Of a stretch of DNA of 64,000 nt, positions 27,304-35,449 are shown one piece after another; the stretch's first letter is position 1; the number at the start of each line of letters is the position of its first letter. The notes beneath the pieces are model-generated. The model did no database searches and was not told the DNA's origin. It saw only the letters and a list, made by a program, of their open reading frames with translations. The DNA lies in contig DAHVDE010000037.1 in NCBI GenBank assembly GCA_027313705.1, forward strand, positions 1 to 64,000, written 5' to 3'. A program made the translations under genes and the position numbers. The DNA is from Actinomycetota bacterium (GTDB lineage: Bacteria > Actinomycetota > Actinomycetes > Streptosporangiales > Streptosporangiaceae).

Positions 27304-29144
27304 TGTGCCGGCACCTCGCCTACCTGGGCGATCCGGTCAGCATCGGCTCGCTCGTGCTTGACCCGCCGCACAGCCTGGCCGAGCAGGCGTGGCGGCCACG
27401 CCGTCAGGTACACGGGACGATGAACGTCGAGGGTTTCGGCATAGGCTGGTACGCAGACGGCGACCCGATCCCTGCCAGGTACCGTCGCGAGGGTCCGATC
27501 TGGGCGGACGAGTCGCTGCCAGACATCGCACGGGTGACCAGGACCAGGGCACTCGTCGCCGCAGTCAGGTCAGCCTCGGCCGGCACGGAATCCGGTGCGG
27601 CGGCGGCCGCGCCTTACGCCGAGGGCAAGTGGCTGTTCAGCCACAACGGCAAGCTCATGGGCTGGGCGGCAGCCGCCGGCGCGGAGATGGCCTGGCCGGC
27701 TGTTCCCGACGATGCCGCGACCTGCCAGGCTGACGCCGGGCCGGCCGGTCCTGACCCTGACGCCGCCGCCGTGCGCAGGCTCGCCGAGCAGCTATCCGCC
27801 GCGGAGCTCCTCCAGCTGCGGTCGCACTGCGATACGGCGCTGATCTGGGCGCTGGTGGTGAAGCGGTTGCGCGCGGGGGAGCCGCCTGCGCAGGCGCTTA
27901 GCGGCACCGTTGCCGACGTGCGGGCGGCCGGCGGCACTGGCAGGCTCAACCTGCTGCTGACCGATGGCTCGGTGATCGCGGCCACGGCGGCGGGTGACTC
28001 ACTTTGCTACCGCGAAGTGCCCGCCGGGGTAGTCGTGGCATCCGAGCCGTATGACGACGAGCAGGACTGGCAGGAGGTACCGCAGGAAAGCGTGCTCGAG
28101 GCGACCACGGCGGGCGTGGCCGTGCGGCCGCTGTCTTCACCCATCGCGATCGGCCGGGAGGAGATGCCAGCCATGACGACCGTCCAGATCGACCGCCGGC
28201 TGCCCGAACGGTTCTTTGAGGCCTCGCTCCGCGCCGACGTGCTGGCCGGCCTGAAGGCGACGCCGAAGTCGCTGCCGCCGAAGTGGTTTTACGACGAGCG
28301 CGGCAGCGAGCTCTTCGACAAGATCACCCGGCTCGACGAGTATTACCCGACCCGGGCGGAACGCTCGATCCTGGCCGAGCGGGCCGCAGAGATCGCCCGT
28401 TTGACCGGGGCTGACACGCTGGTGGAACTCGGCGCGGGCACGGCGGACAAGACCACGCTGCTGCTTGACGCGCTCCGCGACCACGGCACGCTCGCCGAAT
28501 ACGTACCTGTCGATGTCAGCGAATCTGCCCTGGTAACCGGGGCAGAGCGGATGCTCGCCAGGTATGCGGGGCTGACCGTGCAGGCGGTCCTTTCCGACTT
28601 CACCGAGCACCTCGGCCTGCCAGAGTCCGGCGGCCGCAGGCTGGTCGCCTTCCTCGGCAGCACGATCGGGAACCTGCTGCCGGCCGAGCGCGCCGGATTC
28701 CTGGCCGGCTTGCGGAACAGGCTGCGGGAAGGCGACTCGCTGCTGCTCGGTACCGACCTGGTGAAGGATCCCGCCGTCCTGGTCGCCGCGTACGACGACG
28801 CGGCGGGCGTCACCGCAGACTTCAACAAGAACATGCTCAGCGTCCTCAACGCCGAGCTCGGCGGGAACTTCGACCTCGACCAGTTCGAGCACGCGGCGCT
28901 CTGGAACCCGGATGCGGAATGGATCGAGATGCGCCTGCGCTCGACGGCCGACCAGGTGGTCGAGCTTGCGGCGATGTCGCTGACCATCCCGTTCGCCGCC
29001 GGCGAGGAAATGCGGACCGAGATCTCGGCCAAGGTCCGCCGGGCCGGCATCGCCGCGGAACTAGCCGCCGCCGGCCTGGCCATGCGGCACTGGTGGACTG
29101 ACGAACGCGGCCGCTTCGGCCTGTCACTGTCAGTCCTGGCCTAG
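27303..29144 (+). CDS. egtC-egtD: EgtC-EgtD fusion: class-II glutamine amidotransferase + histidine methyltransferase
   Basis: One uninterrupted 613-codon frame. Residues 1 to about 285 are EgtC: N-terminal MCRHLAYLG with nucleophile Cys2, FGIGWYADG, WLFSHNGKLMGW and RSHCDTALIWALV. It removes the glutamate from the EgtB product. From about residue 291 follows EgtD: PKWFYDERGSELFDKIT, SAM motif LVELGAGTADKTTLL, FLGSTIGNLLPAE, DFNKNMLSVLNAELGGNFDL and a C-terminal MRHWWTD. It trimethylates histidine to hercynine. The two are usually separate genes. A GGGAGGAG and two ATGs (28164, 28173) stand exactly at the junction, so EgtD may also be made alone. EgtE is not found nearby. Confidence 0.93.
   Translation: MCRHLAYLGDPVSIGSLVLDPPHSLAEQAWRPRRQVHGTMNVEGFGIGWYADGDPIPARYRREGPIWADESLPDIARVTRTRALVAAVRSASAGTESGAAAAAPYAEGKWLFSHNGKLMGWAAAAGAEMAWPAVPDDAATCQADAGPAGPDPDAAAVRRLAEQLSAAELLQLRSHCDTALIWALVVKRLRAGEPPAQALSGTVADVRAAGGTGRLNLLLTDGSVIAATAAGDSLCYREVPAGVVVASEPYDDEQDWQEVPQESVLEATTAGVAVRPLSSPIAIGREEMPAMTTVQIDRRLPERFFEASLRADVLAGLKATPKSLPPKWFYDERGSELFDKITRLDEYYPTRAERSILAERAAEIARLTGADTLVELGAGTADKTTLLLDALRDHGTLAEYVPVDVSESALVTGAERMLARYAGLTVQAVLSDFTEHLGLPESGGRRLVAFLGSTIGNLLPAERAGFLAGLRNRLREGDSLLLGTDLVKDPAVLVAAYDDAAGVTADFNKNMLSVLNAELGGNFDLDQFEHAALWNPDAEWIEMRLRSTADQVVELAAMSLTIPFAAGEEMRTEISAKVRRAGIAAELAAAGLAMRHWWTDERGRFGLSLSVLA
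28156..28163 (+). promoter_or_regulatory. Internal ribosome-binding site at the EgtC/EgtD junction
   Basis: GGGAGGAG lies 9 nt before ATG 28173 (MTTVQIDRRL, the expected EgtD start) and directly abuts ATG 28164. It looks like the remains of a separate egtD start signal inside the fused frame. Confidence 0.65.
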
Positions 29145-29187
29145 TCGCCGGCGCGCCCTGCCTGCCGTTGCCTGCCAGCCGCGACCG

Positions 29188-29577
29188 TTACCTGCTGCGA
29201 TCCAGCCTCGCGCACGTGATGCAGGTGACCGCGGCTGGCCTGGCGCCGAGACGCTCGACGCTGATCGGCTGGCCGCAGCGTTGGCAGCGACCGTAGCTAC
29301 CGGCCTCGAGCCGGCCTAGCGCCGCCTCGATCGCGTCCAGGTGCATCCTTGCCTGGCTGATGAGCGCGGCCAGGTGCTGCCGTTCGAACGCGCTGGTGGC
29401 GCCCTCAGGGTCGTGCTCGTCATCGGTGCCTGCCTGGCCGGCTGCCTCGACGATCCCGTTGAACTCGCGCTCGAGCCCGGCCAGCCGCCGCGCAGCTGCC
29501 TGCCGGCTAGCAATCAGCTGCGCCGCGAGTTCCTGCTCTGGCGAGGACGGCGCGGCCATGCGTCCCAATCTAGCCAT
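29188..29577 (-). CDS. DksA/TraR C4-type zinc-finger protein
   Basis: 129 residues (or 123 if the ATG at 29559 is used). Helical N-terminal coiled region, then LGRLEAGSYGRCQRCGQPISVERLGARPAA before a second CxxC (CITCARL): the CxxC-x17-CxxC zinc finger of the DksA/TraR family. Actinobacterial members bind RNA polymerase or remain uncharacterised. Lacks the acidic D-x-x-D-A tip seen in true DksA, as far as I can tell. Convergent with the ergothioneine operon. Confidence 0.82.
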   Translation of the reverse strand: MARLGRMAAPSSPEQELAAQLIASRQAAARRLAGLEREFNGIVEAAGQAGTDDEHDPEGATSAFERQHLAALISQARMHLDAIEAALGRLEAGSYGRCQRCGQPISVERLGARPAAVTCITCARLDRSR

Positions 29578-29601
29578 GGCCAGATAGCGCTGTTGGTGCG
29601 G

Positions 29602-30060
29602 TCACGTCCAGAACGGCGGTGATCCCCTGAGAGCGCCAGGCGACCAGTGGAATACGTATCGGTACGTCTTGCCGCCAGCCTTCCATTGCATGGCCAGCCG
29701 CGAGAAGTACCGCAAGCCGTCGTGAACGCGAATGCCCGACAAGGTCAGGATCGCGCCGGATCTGAGATAACGGCCTGACGCGCAATCTGGCGTACAGCTA
29801 TCGGCCCACCTGACCCCGCGCCCGGTGGCGCGTTGCTGGGACCAGCCTGACCACCGCAGGCCGCGCACGAACAGGCTGCCTCCGGCGCCGAAGTCGATGT
29901 CAGCCGGCTTCACCGCGCCGTGCTGCCAGCCGGTCGACCCGTCGAACCCGTATACGACCGGCGGTGGCGCAGCGCTCGACGCCGCCGTGATCGTCGCCGT
30001 CAAAACGGCTACTCCGGCCATTATCATGACAATGGCTGCGACTACCGCCACGCCCCTCAT
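29602..30060 (-). CDS. Secreted protein of unknown function
   Basis: 152 residues. Strong hydrophobic N terminus (VAVVAAIVMIMAGVAVLTATITAASSAA) that is a Sec signal peptide or membrane anchor. Mature part is Gly/Trp-rich with paired cysteines (DSCTPDCASG) and repeated YxF/W patterns (FDGSTGWQHG, KTYRYVFHWSP) typical of small beta-sandwich extracellular proteins. Not recognised. Confidence 0.6.
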   Translation of the reverse strand: MRGVAVVAAIVMIMAGVAVLTATITAASSAAPPPVVYGFDGSTGWQHGAVKPADIDFGAGGSLFVRGLRWSGWSQQRATGRGVRWADSCTPDCASGRYLRSGAILTLSGIRVHDGLRYFSRLAMQWKAGGKTYRYVFHWSPGALRGSPPFWT

Positions 30061-30093
30061 TAACCGACCCCAGTCACTTTAGCTCAACCCGTC

Positions 30094-30140
30094 AACTGCC
30101 CCGCCGCAAACTGCCCCCGCCGCAAACTGCCCCCGCCGCA
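30094..30140. repeat. 15/16-bp tandem repeat, three copies
   Basis: AACTGCCCC(C)GCCGCA occurs at 30094 (15 bp), 30109 and 30125 (16 bp each), between two divergent genes. Confidence 0.92.
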
Positions 30141-30208
30141 AACCAGGCTGCGTTGCTTCCATTGTGCCATGCAAATGTGAGGGAAAGCTGACCGCCCCGC
30201 GCTCGTAG

Positions 30209-30225
30209 AGTTTTATTACAAAACT
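30209..30225. promoter_or_regulatory. AT-rich perfect inverted repeat upstream of the HEAGH protein
   Basis: AGTTTT-ATTAC-AAAACT is a perfect 6-bp inverted repeat with a 5-bp centre, 44 bp before the ATG at 30269. It stands out in this GC-rich DNA and may be an operator or part of the promoter. Confidence 0.4.
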
Positions 30226-30268
30226 ATGCGTTTCCTTGCCCGCAGAGACGTGATATATCGTTCAGCCC

Positions 30269-30862
30269 ATGCTGACGCCGTCGCAAGGCAACGCGCTCGC
30301 GCTGATCGACGCCGAGCTTGCCAGGATGATGCGCTATGACGACGAATCGGTCGTGCACGAGACCTGGATCAGGCAGCGCTATGCCTGCGGCTGTTACCCG
30401 ACTTACGGTCCTGCCAGGCGCGCGGTGGTCAGGACGGCATGGCATGAGGCAGGTCACGCGGTCGCTGCGCTTGCGGTCGGCGCGCAGTTCAGTTCGGCCA
30501 GCATTCACCACGGCCAGCGTAGCGAGGGCCGGGTGCACAAGATCAGGGGCGCGGGCGACCAGGCTTTCGCGGTCGATGCCGCCGGGCAGATCGCCGAGCG
30601 GCTGATGAACTGGACGATGTTCGAGCGCGATGATCAACTCACCGAGTGGCTGCCGAGCTGGCGGTCAGATGGCGGTGATGCGCGGCATTTCCGCCATTCG
30701 ATGAAGGCTCGGTTCGGCGCTGACGAGATCGGTGCCTGGCGCTACAGCGAAGCCCTGCTGGTAAATTTGCGGCCAAAAATAAGGCGGCTGGCGAGAGGGC
30801 TGCTGATTTATCCGCGGCATCTGCCCTATGACGTGGTCGCCGCCATTGCCGAGGCGGGCTGA
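30269..30862 (+). CDS. Orphan M41-like zinc metallopeptidase-domain protein (HEAGH)
   Basis: 197 residues, no AAA+ domain and no membrane segment. Contains TAWHEAGHAVAALAVGAQ with zinc motif HEAGH at 59-63, then FAVDAAGQIAERLMNW, which resembles the FtsH segment before the third zinc ligand, and an acidic SDGGDARHF that could supply that ligand. Upstream is a Cys-containing segment (YACGCYP). This looks like a stand-alone relative of the FtsH peptidase domain. Substrate and partner unknown; such proteins may act with a separate ATPase or on native proteins. Confidence 0.6.
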   Translation: MLTPSQGNALALIDAELARMMRYDDESVVHETWIRQRYACGCYPTYGPARRAVVRTAWHEAGHAVAALAVGAQFSSASIHHGQRSEGRVHKIRGAGDQAFAVDAAGQIAERLMNWTMFERDDQLTEWLPSWRSDGGDARHFRHSMKARFGADEIGAWRYSEALLVNLRPKIRRLARGLLIYPRHLPYDVVAAIAEAG

Positions 30863-31104
30863 CGCGCGGCCAGCCGACGGCCGGCTCCGCAGTGGCCGGC
30901 CAGGACGGCGCGCAGGCGTGCCGCCGGCCCGCCTGCGGTGCGCGATTGTTTCCCCGGCGTTCACCCGTCCGGTCGCCGCCAGTAGCGGAGAGTGATAGAA
31001 CTGTGATGACCAGGCCAATCGTTTTGCCCCGTAGAGCCATTAACATCAATAACATCAACTCTTACCAGCATTAATCGGATAGTGAGCCCGAAGGGGCGGT
31101 TACG

Positions 31105-31509
31105 TTGCGCTTCCCCAAGCTAGCCCTGCTGACCGCGATGGCGCTGACCACGGCGGCGCTGTCTGCGACGGTGCTTGCCGTCGGCCAAGTGCCTGCCGTC
31201 GCATCGCCGGCTGTCGTGCTAGTCAATCAACCAGTCAGCTCGGTCTGCGCCGGGCACAAGTTCACCGTGGGAGTCTGGTACCAGCAGATCTCGGGCGGGT
31301 CGCGCGCCTACCGCATCTCGATCTGGGGTCCGCGCCACCGCAGGTTCTTTTACCGTTACGGTCTGGCCTCGGCCAGGGACTGGCGGTACTGGCATGTCAA
31401 GGCCGGGCGCAAGGGCCGTTACCGCGTCGTGTACTCGGGCCACCAGCCGGGGCGCAAGAAGTGGTCCAGGTACCAAGCTATCGTCCGCGCGAGGCGCTGC
31501 GGTCGCTGA
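31105..31509 (+). CDS. Small secreted protein of unknown function
   Basis: 134 residues from a TTG at 31105 (AAGGGG about 9 nt upstream). Signal peptide in residues 1-34 (LALLTAMALTTAALSATVLAVG, ending AVASPA). Mature part is basic and Tyr/Arg-rich with two cysteines (SSVCAGHKF and a C-terminal RRCGR) and a fold suggestive of a small beta-sandwich (VGVWYQQISGGSRAYRISIWG, KGRYRVVYSG). Not recognised. Confidence 0.6.
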   Translation: MRFPKLALLTAMALTTAALSATVLAVGQVPAVASPAVVLVNQPVSSVCAGHKFTVGVWYQQISGGSRAYRISIWGPRHRRFFYRYGLASARDWRYWHVKAGRKGRYRVVYSGHQPGRKKWSRYQAIVRARRCGR

Positions 31510-31530
31510 AACCATGGCAGGCTAGGCCGC

Positions 31531-32442
31531 ATGCCTGCCGAATTCGCTTCCGGCCCGCTTGGCTCTGCTGGCATCGTCGATGCTCACCAGCACGTCTGGG
31601 ACATCGCCGCGCACGATCAGCCGTGGCTGCGGCTTCCTGGCAACGAGCCGCTGCTCCGTGACTATGGCGAGGCTGACCTTCGTCCGCTGGCGGCTGCCGC
31701 AGGGGTGACCGCCACGGTCGTAGTTCAGACCATCGCCGAGCCGCAGGAAACCCCCGAGCTGCTCGCGACAGCGGCGGCCAGTGACCTGATAGCGGCGGTC
31801 GTCGGCTGGGCTGACCTGCAATCCGCCCAGATTACCGATACGATCGCTGCCCTGCAGGACCGGCCGGACGGCGACTTCCTTCGCGGTATCAGGCACCCCG
31901 TCCTGATCGAGCCAGACGGGAACTGGCTGCGCCGCCCGGCGGTGCAGCGCGGCCTGGCCGCGGTGGGAGTGGCCGGGCTCTGCTACGACCTGGTGCTGCC
32001 CGCCGCGATCCTGCCTGCCGCGATAGATGCCGTCGCCGCCTGCCAGGACACCGTCTTCGTGCTTGACCATCTCGGCAATCCAGAGCGCACTGCCGACCCC
32101 GATGAGGCGTGGACCAGCGCGATCCGCCGCCTGGCGGAGTTTCCCAACACGGTGTGCAAGCTCTCGGGCATCCTGGCCGAGCCTGTTGATCTCGACCAGC
32201 TCAGGCCCTGTTACGAGGTCGCGCTCGGTGCGTTCGGTCCTGACCGGCTCATGTTCGGCTCAGACTGGCCGCCCTGCACCCTGACTGCCGGCTACGGCAC
32301 CGTCGTAGCGGTCGCGCGGGCCTTGATCGCCGACCTGAGTCCCGGCGAGCAGGCGGCGATTCTCAGCGGAACGGCGCGGCGCATCTACCGGCTGCCGGAT
32401 TCCGGCCCGCCTGCATCCGCGGTCAGCGGTGAACCTAGCTAG
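31531..32442 (+). CDS. Amidohydrolase-family protein (amidohydro_2 / COG3618 type)
   Basis: 303 residues. TIM-barrel metal hydrolase: N-terminal IVDAHQHVWD (HxH ligand), RGIRHPVLIE, VFVLDHLGNP (His), TVCKLSGILAEP and catalytic Asp in RLMFGSDWPPCTLTAGYG. This group includes lactonases for sugar acids and 4-sulfomuconolactone-type hydrolases. The substrate cannot be named. Cytosolic. Downstream lies the GGACT repeat. Confidence 0.87.
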   Translation: MPAEFASGPLGSAGIVDAHQHVWDIAAHDQPWLRLPGNEPLLRDYGEADLRPLAAAAGVTATVVVQTIAEPQETPELLATAAASDLIAAVVGWADLQSAQITDTIAALQDRPDGDFLRGIRHPVLIEPDGNWLRRPAVQRGLAAVGVAGLCYDLVLPAAILPAAIDAVAACQDTVFVLDHLGNPERTADPDEAWTSAIRRLAEFPNTVCKLSGILAEPVDLDQLRPCYEVALGAFGPDRLMFGSDWPPCTLTAGYGTVVAVARALIADLSPGEQAAILSGTARRIYRLPDSGPPASAVSGEPS

Positions 32443-32465
32443 CTAGCGATGCCCGGGGACGGGCT

Positions 32466-32490
32466 GGACTGGACTGGACTGGACTGGACT
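32466..32490. repeat. GGACT microsatellite, five perfect copies
   Basis: GGACT repeated five times, preceded by a near copy (GGGCT). Non-coding. Confidence 0.95.
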
Positions 32491-32606
32491 GAGGCATGGT
32501 CCTGAGCTCTTCCTGGCCGCTGGCCAGGCTCCCTGGCCGGCGTGTCGCTCACAAGCACAATGCACGCCGGCATGGCGGCGAACTCCTCGCGGCTGAACGT
32601 AACTTC

Positions 32607-32622
32607 TGTGACTGAAGTCACA
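32607..32622. promoter_or_regulatory. Crp/GlxR-type operator
   Basis: TGTGA-CTGAAG-TCACA is a perfect match to the CRP-family palindrome TGTGA-N6-TCACA. It lies about 165 bp before the LytM/M23-like gene start. Actinobacterial Crp homologues are known to control genes for cell-wall and resuscitation factors. Confidence 0.65.
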
Positions 32623-32786
32623 TAGATCGGTTAAGTCCGTTTCAGTGAGTTTCGCGTTGTTTATGGTGCATCGTGGCCTGGTAACACCCAGCGTGCGTTG
32701 TCGTCTTCCTGACCCGGCAACGTCGCCTTGACCTTGCGATCTGTCCGCACGCGTGTGGGTGGTCAACGCCGGACCTGAGGCCGCGA

Positions 32787-33674
32787 GTGTCAAGGACATC
32801 GAAGCACGCCAAGCCGTCGTCGCTCGCCAGGCGGGGCGGCGGCGCGCATCGCAAGATCACGCCGGGCAGGCGGCGCAGGCCGGGCCGGGTAGCCGCTGTC
32901 CTGCTCAGTTTCGTGCTCGCGGCCGCGGGTTTCAGCTACCTAGCCGCTCACGGTTCGCGGGTCCTTGGCCAGGCCGCAGCGTTCAACCACGCCGCAGGCA
33001 CGGCGGCGACCGGCCCCCAGTCAGGTCGGGCAGACCAGGTGGCCACCTCCGCGCCCGCCATCCCGGAGCACTCGAACGGCAATCGCTTCGCCGGCCGCCA
33101 GAGCAAGCGTGGACCGGCAAGGAGACACGCCCGTCCGAGCCAGGCGCCAACTCCGTCCGCCTCGGTTACGTCTGGGTACGCCAATCCGTTGCGCGGGGTA
33201 AGCGGCCTGATCCCTGAGCGGATCGACATGGGAGTCGACTTCGGCGGAGCCGGGCCGGTTTACGCGCTCGGCGACGCGGTGATCACCAATGCGACCGCCG
33301 GCGATGCGGGCTGGCCGGGTGGCGGCTGGATCACCTACCGGCTTACCAGCGGCCCGGCGGCAGGACTCACCGTCTACCTGGCCGAGGACGTTACGCCCGA
33401 TGTCCAGGTCGGCGAGGTGGTCACATCATCGACCGTGATCGCCACCATGTTCGACGGGGGGGACGGCATCGAGTTCGGCTGGGCGCAGCCGGACGGCAGT
33501 TCAGCCGAGTCGCAACTGGCCGTGGCGGGAGGGATCAGCGGCGGCGGACCGTTCCCGACCCTCATCGGCCTCAACTTCGAGGAACTGCTGCAGACTCTCG
33601 GGGTTCCGGCCGCCAACAACCGTTACAGCCCGCCCTACGGACTGCTGCCTACCGGATATCCGGCCACCTGGTGA
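32787..33674 (+). CDS. Membrane-anchored/exported LytM (M23)-like protein lacking zinc ligands
   Basis: 295 residues from a GTG. Basic N terminus, one hydrophobic segment near 35-53 (VAAVLLSFVLAAAGFSYLAA), a low-complexity linker, then a C-terminal domain from about 145 with ERIDMGVDFGGAGPVYALGDAVI. This parallels the M23 core (RxHxGxDfxxxxGxPVxAxxdGxV) but the metal His is Asp, and the later HxH equivalent reads TVYLAEDVTP. The domain therefore looks like a non-catalytic LytM fold, perhaps cell-wall binding or a regulator. A Crp-type site lies upstream. Confidence 0.65.
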   Translation: MSRTSKHAKPSSLARRGGGAHRKITPGRRRRPGRVAAVLLSFVLAAAGFSYLAAHGSRVLGQAAAFNHAAGTAATGPQSGRADQVATSAPAIPEHSNGNRFAGRQSKRGPARRHARPSQAPTPSASVTSGYANPLRGVSGLIPERIDMGVDFGGAGPVYALGDAVITNATAGDAGWPGGGWITYRLTSGPAAGLTVYLAEDVTPDVQVGEVVTSSTVIATMFDGGDGIEFGWAQPDGSSAESQLAVAGGISGGGPFPTLIGLNFEELLQTLGVPAANNRYSPPYGLLPTGYPATW

Positions 33675-33679
33675 GTGAC

Positions 33680-33708
33680 CCCCAGGGGCCGGTTAGCCGA
33701 CCCTGGGG
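33680..33708. terminator. Bidirectional terminator hairpin
   Basis: CCCCAGGG (33680-33687) pairs with CCCTGGGG (33701-33708), with a further GGC..GCC pair inside. Located between the 3' ends of two convergent genes. Confidence 0.65.
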
Positions 33709-33741
33709 CCTACGCCCCGCTCAGGTCCTGCAGCTCGGCGG

Positions 33742-34110
33742 TCATCGCCCACCCGCGTCCCCGGTGTTCACCACCCCGCGTGGCTCGATCAGCATCGCGG
33801 CGGTTTCCGCGCTTGCCCGCGGGCAGTGCTCGACGCCGCGCGGGACCACGTACAGTTCGCCTGGCCCGAGCACCACGTCACCCGCGCGAAGCTGAATGGT
33901 CAGCTCGCCGCTGATCACCAGGAAGAACTCGTCGGTGTCCGGATGGGTGTGCCAGGTGAACTCGCCTTTCAGCTTCACGATCTTGACGTCGTAGTCGTTC
34001 AAGGCGGCGATCTTCTTAGGCTGCCAGTGCTCGCTGAACCTTGCGAACATCGCGGCCAAGTTGACCGGGCTGGCCGATCTGCCTGAGGTCGTGCCGGCGG
34101 AGGCTGTCAT
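33742..34110 (-). CDS. Cupin-domain protein
   Basis: 122 residues from the ATG at 34110. A long upstream in-frame extension exists but lies antisense to the NRDE gene and is not believable. Clear cupin motifs: GEFTWHTHPDTDEFFLVISGELTIQ (metal ligands H, H, E) and GPGELYVVPRGVEHCPRA (His). Matches the small actinobacterial mannose-6-phosphate-isomerase-like cupins. Function unknown. Divergent from the NRDE gene. Confidence 0.82.
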   Translation of the reverse strand: MTASAGTTSGRSASPVNLAAMFARFSEHWQPKKIAALNDYDVKIVKLKGEFTWHTHPDTDEFFLVISGELTIQLRAGDVVLGPGELYVVPRGVEHCPRASAETAAMLIEPRGVVNTGDAGGR

Positions 34111-34146
34111 GGACCACATTCTCGCAGCGACTACAGTGCACTCCTG

Positions 34147-34908
34147 ATGTGCACCGCATTGCTCAGCTTCGAACCGGGACTGCCGACGCTGCTCGTCGGT
34201 GTCAGGGATGAGTTCATCGACCGGTCCTGGCAGCCGCCTGGGCAGCACTGGCCGCACCTGCCTGAGCTGACCGGCGGCTTGGACTTGCAGGCTGGAGGAA
34301 CCTGGCTCGCGGTGCGTGCGGGTGGCGGCAGGGCCGCCGCGGTGCTCAACGGCCGCGGTCGTCAGGCTCCTGAGGCGGCCCGGCGGTCCAGGGGAGCGTT
34401 GCCGCTGGCCGCCGCGGCCGGCCAGCCCCTCGACCGGGCGGTGCTCCGCGACTTCGACCCGTTCCATCTTCTCACCGTGCAATATGGCCGCGCCCTCGCA
34501 CAGAGCTGGGATGGTGACACGCTCACGGAAATCACCCTGACCGCCGGCCTTCACCTCGCCGTCAACAGCGGCTGGGCCACGGCCGCGGCCGCGAGCGGTG
34601 CGGTCAACGGGCGTGCCTATGAGCTTGCCAGGATCGCCCACTTCCTGCCGCGCTTCGCGTCGGCGGCCCGCCCGGACCCGCGGCCTGGGCAACCGGTCGC
34701 CGATGCCTGGGGTGAGTGGTTTTCGCTGCTCAACGGCGACCACATCGACCCCGCCGACGACCGGGCTCTGCTGCCGCGCCGCGACCTGCGCGGAGGCCGG
34801 GTCTGGGGCACTACCTCTGTCTCCCTCGTGGCCATCTGCCCGGCCGGCTTGCGCTATGACTTCACGGCCGCTCCCGGCGACCCGGGTGCCTGGCGGAACG
34901 TGCTCTGA
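34147..34908 (+). CDS. NRDE/TANGO2-family protein
   Basis: 253 residues. Begins MCTALLSFEPGLPTLLVGVRDEF: the Cys2 and (N)RDE signature of the NRDE superfamily (Ntn-hydrolase-like fold). Later GGTWLAVRAGGGRAAAVLNGRG and LAVNSGWATA fit the family. Human TANGO2 members affect heme and lipid handling; the bacterial role is unclear. TACAGT lies 9 nt before the ATG. Here the first residue of the motif is V-R-D-E rather than N-R-D-E. Confidence 0.8.
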   Translation: MCTALLSFEPGLPTLLVGVRDEFIDRSWQPPGQHWPHLPELTGGLDLQAGGTWLAVRAGGGRAAAVLNGRGRQAPEAARRSRGALPLAAAAGQPLDRAVLRDFDPFHLLTVQYGRALAQSWDGDTLTEITLTAGLHLAVNSGWATAAAASGAVNGRAYELARIAHFLPRFASAARPDPRPGQPVADAWGEWFSLLNGDHIDPADDRALLPRRDLRGGRVWGTTSVSLVAICPAGLRYDFTAAPGDPGAWRNVL

Positions 34909-34927
34909 CGGCGGCGGGAAGCCCGTG

Positions 34928-35449
34928 CTATCCCATCGACTTGGCGCCGTCCAGCGCCTCCCTGATGATGTCGGCGTGACCGGCATGTTGCGCGGTCTCG
35001 GCCAGGATGTGCATCAGGACCCGCCTGGCCGACCAGCTCGCGCCCGGCTCGAACCAGGGCGCCTCGGGCAGGGGACGCGCGGCGTCCAGATCAGGAAGTG
35101 TCCGCACCAGGTCGTCGGTATTCGCCGCCACCTCCTCATATCGCTTGAGCAGCCCGGCCAGCGTCTCCCCTTCAGTCAGCTGGAATCCTCGTTGCCAGGT
35201 CCGCGCCGACGACTCCGAGGCATCGAAAGCCATCGCGGACGGCCCCGTCATGATGAACCGCACCCATCGCGCCTCCACGAAGGCGACATGCTTGATCAGG
35301 CCGCCGACGGTCAGCTCACTGACGGTCGTCCGCGTCGCCGCCTGCTCATCGGTCAGGCCGCGGGCCGGGAACCGCATGAAGTGCCGCTGCTTGCCAAGCG
35401 CGCTGAGCAGGTCCGCGCGCTCGCCAGCGAGCGTGTCTGTCGTGCTCAT
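34928..35449 (-). CDS. DinB-superfamily protein
   Basis: 173 residues from the ATG at 35449 (GAGGTGG upstream). Four-helix DinB fold: RADLLSALGKQRHFM, TVSELTVGGLIKHVAFVEARWV (first His) and SARRVLMHILAETAQHAGHADIIREALDG (HxxxH). Members are metal-binding and include mycothiol-, bacillithiol- and glutathione-dependent transferases. Mycothiol use is plausible in an actinomycete but not shown. Convergent with the NRDE gene. Confidence 0.85.
   Translation of the reverse strand: MSTTDTLAGERADLLSALGKQRHFMRFPARGLTDEQAATRTTVSELTVGGLIKHVAFVEARWVRFIMTGPSAMAFDASESSARTWQRGFQLTEGETLAGLLKRYEEVAANTDDLVRTLPDLDAARPLPEAPWFEPGASWSARRVLMHILAETAQHAGHADIIREALDGAKSMG

Larger units (their letters stand above)
32443..32786. 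other. Regulatory gap with a microsatellite and a Crp-type palindrome
   Basis: 344 bp without a convincing gene. Holds the 5-bp tandem repeat and the TGTGA-N6-TCACA site, listed separately, and probably the promoter of the LytM/M23-like gene. I tested it by eye for a ydaO-type (c-di-AMP) riboswitch, common before cell-wall hydrolase genes, and did not see the conserved elements. Confidence 0.5.

Noticed and set aside
32443-32786. ydaO-type (c-di-AMP) riboswitch before the LytM-like gene
   Set aside because: The conserved elements of that class are not visible; only the Crp-type palindrome and the microsatellite are.
34111-34986. Long N-terminal extension of the minus-strand cupin frame
   Set aside because: It lies wholly antisense to the NRDE gene, has no domain signal, and the cupin has a natural ATG at 34110.
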